Origin: Bacillota bacterium | Lineage (GTDB): Bacteria; Bacillota; Sulfobacillia; JAJZYS01; JAJYTV01 | Assembly (NCBI GenBank): GCA_021793645.1 | Contig: JAJYSJ010000018.1 | Location: 1 to 47,500, forward strand | DNA length: 47,500 nt | Direction of reading: 5' to 3' | In this document: piece by piece, positions 26,337 to 33,215 of the stretch | How positions within the stretch are numbered: the first letter of the stretch is position 1 | Layout: each line of letters starts with the position of its first letter | Made by a program: the position numbers and the translations under genes | Notes under the pieces: generated by a model | What the model was told of the DNA's origin: nothing | Seen by the model: the letters and a program-made list of their open reading frames with translations, nothing else | Database searches by the model: none

Positions 26337-28493
26337 ATGCAGCCGCAATTTCGCGAGAAGCGTCTCATCTTCCTCGCCGTCCTTGCCGTGCTCGTACTGG
26401 GGCTGCTGGTCGCACGCCTGGGCTACCTTGAAGTAGTGCAGGGAGCGAAACTGCGCAGTCTGGGCGTTGCCTATCGCGTGCGCGTGATGCCGATCTCGGC
26501 ACCGCGTGGCGAGATCTTTGCAAGCGGCGGGCAGGCGCTCGTTACCAATAAGCCATCCTTTTCAGCAGAATACTTCGACCTTGGCGCACCACCGCCGAAG
26601 GCTGAACTTTCGCAACTTGCTAAGATCCTCGCGCTGACGCCGTCCGCCCTGAAAGCCGTGATCACCGCATACCAGGGGCAGCCCTACATCCCCGTGCGCA
26701 TCAAGGCAGACCTCACGCCGCAGCAGATCACGATGCTCGACGAGCAGAAGCCGACTCTGCCCGGCGTCTTCGTCCAGGCGGAGCCTCTGCGATACTACCC
26801 GCTCGGCACGATCGGGGCGCACGTGCTCGGCTACGTACAGGGCATCAACCTGCAGGAACTCAAGACTTGGAAGGACCCTCGCCTCACCGCCGCTTCGATC
26901 GTCGGGCAGAGCGGGCTCGAACTTAGCTACCAGAAGTACCTCCAGGGCACCAACGGGGGCGAGGAGGTGGAGGTGGACGCGAACAACCGTCCGCTCGTCG
27001 TGCTCGGCACGAAGGCGCCCATCCCTGGCGACAATCTGCATCTCACGCTCTCCAAGGGACTCGAGGTGGAGGCCGCGCGCGCGCTGCAGGCAGACATCAC
27101 CTGGCAGCAGACTGCCCTGAAGCAGGACGCCCGTTCTGGAGCCGTGATCGTGATGGATGTGAAGACGGGCGCCGTCCTCGCGATGACATCGAACCCGTCG
27201 TTCAACCCGAACTGGTTCGCCAAGGGCCTGACGACGGCAGAAGCGAAGCAGGTGCTCAATCCGACGACGAGCCCGATGCTGAACCGGGCGATCGACGCGA
27301 TCTACCCGCCTGGGTCGACGTTCAAGATGGCAACCGCCATCTCGGCGCTGGAGTCTGGCACGATCACCCCGAGCACCATCATCCAAGGGCTTGCGCGCTA
27401 CTGGTACGCACCGTTCCCCTGGAACTGGATTAGGACCTATACGGGGCCGAACTGGCTTGCCAAGGCCATCGGGCAGTCGAACGACGTCTTCTTCTACGAA
27501 GTCGGTCGCCGCACCGGCATCGACACGATCGCCAAGTGGGCGACGCAGCTCGGCTTCGGCAAGCCGACCGGCATCGACCTGCCGGGCGAGAGCTCCGGCT
27601 TTGTGCCGACAAAGGCCAGCTACGAAAAGCAGAACGGCGGGGCATGGTACCCGGGACTCGTCTATTCGGTCGCGATCGGGCAGGGCGAGGACCTTGCGAC
27701 GTTGATCCAACTGGTCGACTACACGGCGTCCGTCGCGGAAAACGGCGTCCGTTACCAGCCCTACCTCGTCCAGACGATCGATTCGCCGTCGGGCAAGGTC
27801 GTCTTCCAGCACAAGCCGACGGTCACTTCCAGGACAACGCTGCCCGCGGCCGACTGGCAGGCGATCCAGAGCGGCATGCAGTGGGCGACGCAGCCCGGCT
27901 CGATCCCTGGGAACGGCGGCACGGCCGGCCCGTTCTTCAGCGGCTTCCCGATGCAGGTCGCGGGCAAGACGGGTACCGCGCAGGTCTCGAACCAGCCGTC
28001 GATCACGTGGTTCGTGTCCTACGGACCGTATAAGGACCCCAAGATCGCGATTGCGGTGGAAGTTGCGGGTGGAGTCGAGGGTGCGTACGCGGCCCCGGTT
28101 GCGCGCGACCTCTACGACTACTACTTCCACCTGAAGGACCCGGGCAACATCCTTGCGCCGCCTGCACCGCCTGCGCCGCCCAAGCCGCAAGGCGGGACGG
28201 GCACAGGCAGCGGCACGGGGAGCAATCCCGGGACAGGGACCGGTACAGCGGGCACAGGGACGACGACCGGTACCACGACAACCACCACAGGGACCGGCGC
28301 AGCCACGGGTACGCCGACCACAAGTACTGGAACGACCGGCACCGGCACAGGCACCGGCACAGGCACCGGCACTGGAACGACCGGCACCGGCACTGGAACG
28401 ACAGGCACCGGCACTGGAACGACCGGCACCGGCACAGGCACCGGCACAGGAACCGGCACTGGAACGACCGGAACCGGCGCAGCCGGGAACTGA
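26337..28493 (+). CDS. mrdA: Penicillin-binding protein 2 (elongasome transpeptidase) with Gly-Thr repeat tail
   Basis: Class B PBP that cross-links peptidoglycan during elongation, partner of RodA. An N-terminal span ([19 protein letters not shown]) is followed by the dimerisation/pedestal domain and the transpeptidase domain: Ser327 in GSTFK, SND in GQSNDVFF, and Lys544 in GKTGTAQ. After [15 protein letters not shown] comes a tail of about 110 residues (about 608-718) made almost only of Gly and Thr. Length is 718 aa, against about 600-700 for the family. ATG 26337 follows GGGGGT. The tail is odd for a PBP2 and lies outside the membrane. Confidence 0.95.
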   Translation: MQPQFREKRLIFLAVLAVLVLGLLVARLGYLEVVQGAKLRSLGVAYRVRVMPISAPRGEIFASGGQALVTNKPSFSAEYFDLGAPPPKAELSQLAKILALTPSALKAVITAYQGQPYIPVRIKADLTPQQITMLDEQKPTLPGVFVQAEPLRYYPLGTIGAHVLGYVQGINLQELKTWKDPRLTAASIVGQSGLELSYQKYLQGTNGGEEVEVDANNRPLVVLGTKAPIPGDNLHLTLSKGLEVEAARALQADITWQQTALKQDARSGAVIVMDVKTGAVLAMTSNPSFNPNWFAKGLTTAEAKQVLNPTTSPMLNRAIDAIYPPGSTFKMATAISALESGTITPSTIIQGLARYWYAPFPWNWIRTYTGPNWLAKAIGQSNDVFFYEVGRRTGIDTIAKWATQLGFGKPTGIDLPGESSGFVPTKASYEKQNGGAWYPGLVYSVAIGQGEDLATLIQLVDYTASVAENGVRYQPYLVQTIDSPSGKVVFQHKPTVTSRTTLPAADWQAIQSGMQWATQPGSIPGNGGTAGPFFSGFPMQVAGKTGTAQVSNQPSITWFVSYGPYKDPKIAIAVEVAGGVEGAYAAPVARDLYDYYFHLKDPGNILAPPAPPAPPKPQGGTGTGSGTGSNPGTGTGTAGTGTTTGTTTTTTGTGAATGTPTTSTGTTGTGTGTGTGTGTGTTGTGTGTTGTGTGTTGTGTGTGTGTGTGTTGTGAAGN
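28190..28490 (+). repeat. Degenerate tandem repeats encoding the Gly-Thr tail of PBP2
   Basis: Short GGCACC/GGCACT/GGCACA hexamers group into units of about 21 nt of the type GGAACGACCGGCACCGGC plus one codon, repeated at least five times between 28329 and 28480. All stay in the PBP2 frame and encode (G-T)n with TT breaks. Repeats of this kind can change length by slippage. Confidence 0.85.
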
Positions 28494-28540
28494 ACGACCA
28501 CAGGGACAGGCCACTGATCGACACGCTGTGTAGGGCACCG

Positions 28541-29026
28541 TTGAAAGCCGTCGCGCGAAAGCCCAGCAAACCGGCAGGAAATGGGCCAAGCCCGCGCGAA
28601 ACGGCTGTGAGACCGGGGGTGACCACCGTTTCGCACGCCGTGTTGAACCGATCGACCGAGGGTGGGAATCGGGAGGCGCTGTACTTGCGTCGAACACTCC
28701 GTTCCGGTCAACGGGTCGCCCATGACGGGAACGTCGTGGTGTTCGGCGACGTGCACGCGGGGGCAGAGATCGTGGCTGCGGGAGACGTGCTTGTCTTCGG
28801 ACACCTGCGCGGGGTCGTTCATGCAGGTGCTGCGGGTGCCGAGACGGCGCGCGTCTGCGCTTGGCGGCTTGAGCCGGTCCAGTTGCGCATCGCCCGCATG
28901 ATCGCGCGCTCGCCGGATCGGGGGGACGAACCGTCCATCGCACCGGAGGTCGCGCGCATCGAGGGCGGACAAGTGGTAATCGAACGTGCGGATAGAGCGG
29001 ATGACGGGAGGGTGCCCCGTGGGTGA
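28541..29026 (+). CDS. minC: Septum-site protein MinC, C-terminal domain only
   Basis: The C-terminal beta-helix of MinC is clear from about residue 50: LRSGQRVAHDGNVVVFGDV, then GAEIVAAGDVLVFGHLRG in pieces, then PVQLRIARMIAR. This part dimerises and binds MinD. The usual N-terminal domain of about 100 residues, which inhibits FtsZ, is absent: PBP2 ends at 28493 and only about 45 non-conserved, Pro/Arg-rich residues precede the helix. Length is 161 aa against about 210-230. TTG 28541 is a best guess (weak AGGG before it). minD overlaps by 8 nt. Confidence 0.85.
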   Translation: MKAVARKPSKPAGNGPSPRETAVRPGVTTVSHAVLNRSTEGGNREALYLRRTLRSGQRVAHDGNVVVFGDVHAGAEIVAAGDVLVFGHLRGVVHAGAAGAETARVCAWRLEPVQLRIARMIARSPDRGDEPSIAPEVARIEGGQVVIERADRADDGRVPRG

Positions 29027-29813
29027 GGTCATCGTCATCACTTCTGGAAAGGGCGGGGTCGGGAAGACCACGACCACAGCGAACCTGGGCACAGCGCTTG
29101 CCCAGTCGGGCAGCCGGGTCTGCCTTGTGGATGCCGATATCGGGCTGCGCAACCTCGACGTTGTGCTGGGCCTGGAGAACCGCATCGTCTACGATCTCGT
29201 CGACGTCGTTGACGGATTCTGCAGGCTGCGTCAAGCGCTGATCCGCGACAAGCGCATCGACACCCTCAGCCTGCTGCCGGCAGCCCAGACGAAGGACAAG
29301 ACCGCCGTGACGCCCGAACAGATGAAAGCACTCACGGACGAGTTGCGTCAGGAGTTCGACTACATCGTGATCGACAGCCCGGCCGGCATCGAGCAGGGCT
29401 TCAAGAACGCCATCGCCGGCGCGGACCGCGCGCTGATCGTTGCGACTCCGGAGGTCGCCTCGGTGCGCGACGCGGACCGGATCATCGGCCTCCTGGAGGC
29501 GGCAGAGATACCGCCGGCGCGGTTGATTGTCAACCGGCTGCGTCCGCAGATGGTCAGGAGAGGCGATATGATGAGTGTCGACGATATCGTCGACATCCTC
29601 GCGATCGACCTGATCGGCGTCGTCCCGGAGGACGAGCAGATCGTCGTGACAACGAACCGCGGCGAGCCCGCCGCGCTGATCCAGGGTTCGCGTGCGGGAG
29701 AGGCGTATCGCAGCATCGCCCGTCGCCTGAAAGGCGAGGATGTACCCTTCATGGACCTCGAAGAGACCTCGGGGTTCCTCGACCGCCTACGCCGAATATT
29801 CGGCCAGGCCTGA
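29019..29813 (+). CDS. minD: Septum-site-determining ATPase MinD
   Basis: ParA-like ATPase that binds the membrane as an ATP dimer and carries MinC. The deviant Walker A is SGKGGVGKTT (about 8-17), with DADIGLRNLD and DSPAGIEQGF following. The C-terminal amphipathic helix (FLDRLRRIFGQA) is the membrane anchor. Length is 264 aa, normal. GTG 29019 lies 6 nt after GGGAGGG and gives the conserved start GEVIVITSGK; the start overlaps minC. Confidence 0.97.
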   Translation: MGEVIVITSGKGGVGKTTTTANLGTALAQSGSRVCLVDADIGLRNLDVVLGLENRIVYDLVDVVDGFCRLRQALIRDKRIDTLSLLPAAQTKDKTAVTPEQMKALTDELRQEFDYIVIDSPAGIEQGFKNAIAGADRALIVATPEVASVRDADRIIGLLEAAEIPPARLIVNRLRPQMVRRGDMMSVDDIVDILAIDLIGVVPEDEQIVVTTNRGEPAALIQGSRAGEAYRSIARRLKGEDVPFMDLEETSGFLDRLRRIFGQA

Positions 29814-29825
29814 GGAGTAATCGCC

Positions 29826-30086
29826 ATGTGGACGAGAAATGGATCGAGCAAGCAGATCGCGAAAGACCGGCTGCGCAACGTTCTGGTGCATGATCGCGCC
29901 GACACGTCGCCGGAGTTCATGTCGCACCTGCGCGACGATCTCATGCGGGTGGTCAGCGAGTACCTGGAGGTCGGGCAAAACGGCGTCGACATGAAGCTGC
30001 AGTCGCTGGACGACCATGTGGCGCTCGTCGCGAGCATACCGGTGAAGCAGCTGAAACGCGCAAGACAGCGCTCGGGCAACAATTGA
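29826..30086 (+). CDS. minE: Cell division topological specificity factor MinE
   Basis: MinE stimulates MinD ATPase and makes the Min system oscillate. The anti-MinCD helix region (AKDRLRNVLVHDR) and the C-terminal topology domain (VDMKLQ, VALVASIPV) are readable. Length is 86 aa, normal. ATG 29826 follows GAGGAG by 8 nt. Its presence sets this genome apart from Bacillus, which uses DivIVA/MinJ instead. Confidence 0.93.
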   Translation: MWTRNGSSKQIAKDRLRNVLVHDRADTSPEFMSHLRDDLMRVVSEYLEVGQNGVDMKLQSLDDHVALVASIPVKQLKRARQRSGNN

Positions 30087-30091
30087 CAAGG

Positions 30092-30117
30092 GCGCCTGCT
30101 CAATGAGCAGGCGCTTT
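30092..30117 (+). terminator. Terminator after minE
   Basis: A perfect 10-bp stem (GCGCCTGCTC with GAGCAGGCGC), a 3-nt loop and TTT, 5 nt after the minE stop. It should separate the min operon from rodA. Confidence 0.8.
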
Positions 30118-30120
30118 CGA

Positions 30121-30129
30121 TGCTAGAAT
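30121..30129 (+). promoter_or_regulatory. Extended -10 promoter for rodA
   Basis: TGCTAGAAT fits TGn-TAnAAT, directly after the minE terminator. The -35 region is poor. The start would be near 30136, about 22 nt before rodA. Confidence 0.55.
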
Positions 30130-30157
30130 GAGTTGAATTGCGAGGAGGTCTTGGCGC

Positions 30158-31282
30158 TTGGCGCGACTGCTTCGGGTCGACTTCGGTCTGCTGCTGGTCG
30201 TCGCCGTTCTCTGCGTAGCCTCCCTGATGGTCATCGGTTCGGCAACGCACGCCGACGTGCCGGGAAGTCCCCTCTACTATGTGCAGCACCAGATCCAGTG
30301 GCTCGTGCTCGGCACATTGCTGCTGATCGTCACCGCGACGATCAACTACCGGGACGTGCGTTCCTACGCCGCATACATTTACGCCTTCGGCGTCATCCTT
30401 CTGACGGTCGTGCTGGTGGCGGGTCACAGCGCCCTTGGCGCGCAGCGCTGGATCCAGTTGGGACCCTTTCAGCTGCAGCCGTCGGAGTTCGCGAAGCTGG
30501 CGCTCGTCGTGGGCCTCGCCGACCTCTTGGCGCAAAGAAAGCGCCTGGACCGCATGCGGGACCTGTGGGGCCCGATCCTCTTCGCCGCGATCCCGGCCGC
30601 GCTCGTCTTCAAGCAGCCGGACCTCGGGACGGCGCTCATCTTCGTCGCCATCCTGGTCGTGATGCTGTTCATGGCGGGTGCACGCATCTGGCATCTATTA
30701 TTGCTTTTTGGCGGCGGCTTTGGCCTCGTTGTACTGTGGGTGTACCTGCATCTCAACTTTCACGTGCCGCTGCCGTTCATCCATGCCTATCAGTTGAAGC
30801 GCCTGCTCGTCTTCCTCAACCCGAACGTCGACCCGACGGGCAGCGGCTACAACATCATCCAATCGCTGGTCTCGATCGGTTCCGGCGGTATGACGGGGCT
30901 CGGCCTGCATTCGAACCAGGCGATCCTGACGTTCCTGCCAGAGCACGCGACAGACTTCATCTTCGCCGTGGTGGCCCTTGATTTCGGATTCGCGGGCGGT
31001 GCCGTACTGCTTGCCCTGTACCTCGTGCTCGTTTGGCGCAGCCTGAACGTCGTGAGCGAGGTGCGCGACCCGTTCGGCGCATTGCTCGGTGCGGGCATAG
31101 TCACGATGCTCGCCGTGCAGGTCCTGATGAACGCAGGGATGGCGATGGGCGTCATGCCGGTCGTCGGCGTTCCGCTGCCCTTCTTGAGTTATGGAGGCTC
31201 CTCGATCCTTACCGACTTCCTCGGCATCGGTGTGCTCCTGAGCCTGCGCCTGCACCCCGGGAAGTTGACGTTCCGCTCCTAG
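30158..31282 (+). CDS. rodA: Elongasome SEDS glycosyltransferase RodA
   Basis: Polytopic SEDS protein that polymerises lipid II with PBP2. About ten membrane spans are present. Family motifs are GAQRWIQLG, QPSEFAKLA, QPDLGTA and the catalytic-loop region with Asp in NVDPTGSGYNIIQS, then PFLSYGGSS. Length is 374 aa, normal. TTG 30158 is 9 nt after GGAGG. It has its own promoter and its stop overlaps a small minus-strand gene by 4 nt. Confidence 0.96.
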   Translation: MARLLRVDFGLLLVVAVLCVASLMVIGSATHADVPGSPLYYVQHQIQWLVLGTLLLIVTATINYRDVRSYAAYIYAFGVILLTVVLVAGHSALGAQRWIQLGPFQLQPSEFAKLALVVGLADLLAQRKRLDRMRDLWGPILFAAIPAALVFKQPDLGTALIFVAILVVMLFMAGARIWHLLLLFGGGFGLVVLWVYLHLNFHVPLPFIHAYQLKRLLVFLNPNVDPTGSGYNIIQSLVSIGSGGMTGLGLHSNQAILTFLPEHATDFIFAVVALDFGFAGGAVLLALYLVLVWRSLNVVSEVRDPFGALLGAGIVTMLAVQVLMNAGMAMGVMPVVGVPLPFLSYGGSSILTDFLGIGVLLSLRLHPGKLTFRS

Positions 31283-31413
31283 CCTCGCAGCGAGCGCGCG
31301 CTAGCCCACTGCAGCCAGGTGATCGCAGCGTACAGTCCGATCGATAGGCCGAGAGCGAGCGCCCAGACGGCGATCCAGGCGATTTCGCCGAACAGTTCAT
31401 CCAGCGCCGACAT
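31279..31413 (-). CDS. 44-residue membrane protein
   Basis: A short gene on the minus strand. It has an AGGAGG site 7 nt before ATG 31413. The product begins MSALDELFGEIAW, has one hydrophobic stretch (IAVWALALGLSIGLYAAITW) and ends basic (ASARSLRG). The ideal ribosome-binding site, the clean membrane segment and the fit between rodA and spoIVFA support a real gene. Its stop overlaps the rodA stop. I do not recognise the family; a role near the envelope or in sporulation is only a guess from location. Confidence 0.65.
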   Translation of the reverse strand: MSALDELFGEIAWIAVWALALGLSIGLYAAITWLQWASARSLRG

Positions 31414-31523
31414 GGGCTTGCCTCCTAGAGCTCCGCGCAACCAGTCTCGTCCATGCGCCCGGCTTCCATGCAGGCGGAATGGCGGGACAGGCCAGCGCAT
31501 ATGCCTCTTCCGAGGTGTGGCCT

Positions 31524-32057
31524 GTGGGCAAGCTTGCACTGCGCATTGCGGCGGCGGTCCTACTGGCTGGCGGGCTCTTCTGGGCGACGCGCGCATCGGG
31601 TGTTGCGGCCGCCTCCGTGAGGCGGATCCTGCATACCTATATCGCGGCGAACACCCTTTCCAGTGTTGCGCCACCCCGCGCTGTTGGCCAAGCGAACACG
31701 TCAGCCGCGCAGAGGGGGCTCTCGTGGCCGCTGACCGGCGCGATCAGCGAAGCGGCCCAGGACGGCATCAACATCGCGGCCCCGAGCGGGACGCTCGTAC
31801 GGTCGGCATCCGCAGGGCGAGTCGCGTCGTTGGATGCGGACGCGCCCGGCGTCGACATCGTCGTGTCGCAGGGGAGCCTGACGCTCACCTATGGCCACGT
31901 TGGACCGACCTACGTCCACAAGGGCCAGGTCGTGCGCGTCGGCGAGGTGCTCGGCGAGATTCCCCACTTCGGTCCTGGGCTCACGTCGGGACTCCTGTTC
32001 CAGGCGCGCGTCAAGGGGAAGGCGACATCGGCGCTGGCGCTCTTGGGCTCGCCATGA
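31524..32057 (+). CDS. spoIVFA: SpoIVFA-like protein with degenerate M23 domain
   Basis: SpoIVFA tethers and restrains the pro-sigma-K protease SpoIVFB in the outer forespore membrane. One N-terminal span (LALRIAAAVLLAGGLFWA) is followed by an M23/LytM-like beta domain. The catalytic metal ligands look lost: the HxGxD site reads AAQDGINI and the HxH site reads LFQARVKG, as expected for this inactive family. Length is 177 aa. GTG 31524 is 6 nt after GAGGTG; ATG 31479 lacks a site. ATGA overlap with the M50 protease gene supports the assignment. Confidence 0.8.
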   Translation: MGKLALRIAAAVLLAGGLFWATRASGVAAASVRRILHTYIAANTLSSVAPPRAVGQANTSAAQRGLSWPLTGAISEAAQDGINIAAPSGTLVRSASAGRVASLDADAPGVDIVVSQGSLTLTYGHVGPTYVHKGQVVRVGEVLGEIPHFGPGLTSGLLFQARVKGKATSALALLGSP

Positions 32058-32923
32058 CGTGGCGCCTTCCGCGCATCCATCCGCTTCTACTGGCGCTCGT
32101 TGCGCTGGGAGTTGTGATGGGTCGAACGACGGAGATCGGGGTGTATATCGTCTCCCTCCTGCTGCACGAAGCCGCGCATGCGGCCGCGGCGCGCTCCCTC
32201 GGCTACGAGATGGGGCGCGTCGAACTCTATCCCTTCGGCGGACGGGCGGACATCCCGGGCATCGAGCTGCGCGGGCCTCTCGGGGAGATGGTGATCGCGG
32301 CCGCCGGACCGCTCGCGAACCTCGTGGCGCTGGCGGCGGCGACAGCGCTCTGGCGACTCGGTCTGGCGGATGCGCTGCGGGTGCGCATGATCGTCGATGC
32401 GAACCTCGCCATGCTGCTTGTGAACGCCCTTCCGGCCTTTCCGCTCGATGGCGGGAGAGTGCTGCGGGCGGTATCTGCCGCACGGGTTGGCTTCTCGAGG
32501 GCGAGCGAGGCCGCGCTGCAGCTCACGCAATGGATCTGCGTCCTCCTCCTCCCGGCCGCGGCGGTCGTGCAGCTGCTGGGCCTTCCAGGCTGGCAGCTCG
32601 CGGTGCTCTCCTTGGTCCTCTTCTCCGCGCTGCGCCGCGAGACCGCGAGGGTGCCACTTGCACGGTGGACGCTCTGGCTGCGCGGCCAAGAGGATCTGCG
32701 CGGCGGCGGCATCCTGCCGTTGCAGGCGTTTGCGGCGGGGGAGGGTGCGCAGATTCGCCAGGTGCTGCGCCGACTCTTCGGCCGGCGCGCGCACCGCATC
32801 TATGTCTACGACCGCGACCGCATGCTCGGCACGCTCGACGACCATGCGATCTATCGCGCCGCGCAGCGCGGAGAATTGCAGCGCACACTCGGCGAGATCG
32901 TGCGAGAGCGCAACGATGGCTAG
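32054..32923 (+). CDS. spoIVFB: SpoIVFB-like site-2 (M50) membrane metalloprotease
   Basis: Intramembrane zinc protease that processes pro-sigma-K in Bacillus. HEAAH is at 38-42 (ligands His38, His42; base Glu39) and the third ligand Asp132 is in FPLDGGR. About six hydrophobic segments precede a C-terminal CBS-like domain (about 220-285) that in SpoIVFB senses ATP. Length is 289 aa, typical. It overlaps spoIVFA by 4 nt. The sigma-K substrate is inferred from the family and the spoIVFA neighbour. Confidence 0.87.
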   Translation: MTWRLPRIHPLLLALVALGVVMGRTTEIGVYIVSLLLHEAAHAAAARSLGYEMGRVELYPFGGRADIPGIELRGPLGEMVIAAAGPLANLVALAAATALWRLGLADALRVRMIVDANLAMLLVNALPAFPLDGGRVLRAVSAARVGFSRASEAALQLTQWICVLLLPAAAVVQLLGLPGWQLAVLSLVLFSALRRETARVPLARWTLWLRGQEDLRGGGILPLQAFAAGEGAQIRQVLRRLFGRRAHRIYVYDRDRMLGTLDDHAIYRAAQRGELQRTLGEIVRERNDG

Positions 32924-32964
32924 GCACTTTCCTGCAGGGGCATGCTGGACGCGGGGGGATTGCT

Positions 32965-33153
32965 TTGCCGAAACCATGTGCCGCTTGCCTCGGACGGGGC
33001 GTCTGTTCGCAGTGCGAAGGGCGCGGTGTCGTGTCGCCGCCCTGGGGTGACGGGCACCTGTGCGACGGCTGCCACGGCAGCGGCCACTGCTGGGAATGCG
33101 GAGGATCTGGCGTACAGGCGCTTGCCAACCAAGACGACCCTTCTTATACTTGA
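32965..33153 (+). CDS. 62-residue four-CxxC zinc-finger protein (DnaJ central-domain-like)
   Basis: A tiny Cys-rich protein with CAAC, CSQC, CDGC and CWEC, each followed by a G-x-G turn (CLGRG, CEGRG, CHGSG, CGGSG). This is the pattern of the DnaJ zinc-binding domain and of anti-TRAP-like proteins. TTG 32965 has GGGGGG about 6 nt upstream. It lies 41 nt after spoIVFB and carries the rng promoter in its 3' end. Four CxxC motifs would hold two zinc ions. The function is unknown; binding protein or RNA is possible. Confidence 0.7.
   Translation: MPKPCAACLGRGVCSQCEGRGVVSPPWGDGHLCDGCHGSGHCWECGGSGVQALANQDDPSYT
33122..33150 (+). promoter_or_regulatory. Sigma-A promoter before rng
   Basis: TTGCCA (33122-33127), 17 nt, TATACT (33145-33150). 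It sits within the 3' end of the CxxC gene and would start transcription near 33157, leaving a 59-nt leader before rng. Confidence 0.7.
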
Positions 33154-33175
33154 GCCAAACAAGTTTACGGCCTTT

Positions 33176-33198
33176 GCCTTGAGTGAAGGCGGTTTTTT
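33176..33198 (+). terminator. Small hairpin with T6 in the rng leader (possible attenuator)
   Basis: GCCTT (33176-33180) pairs with AAGGC (33186-33190), extendable by TT/GG wobbles, followed by six T (33193-33198). It lies between the rng promoter and the rng start, so it could end the upstream transcript or attenuate rng. Confidence 0.4.
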
Positions 33199-33215
33199 GG
33201 GAGTGAAGACAAGCG

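Noticed and set aside
28318-28490. Regular short repeats that could suggest a CRISPR array
   Set aside because: There are no unique spacers, the units are 6-21 nt and in frame with PBP2, and no cas genes are near.
26562-29234. Minus-strand open frame of 890 codons across PBP2, minC and minD
   Set aside because: It is antisense to well-recognised genes; long antisense frames are expected in high-GC DNA, and its translation is Arg-rich low-complexity with no family features.
30083-30129. TTGACA after minE as the -35 of a rodA promoter
   Set aside because: The distance to TAGAAT is 35 nt and a terminator lies between; the extended -10 alone is the better model.
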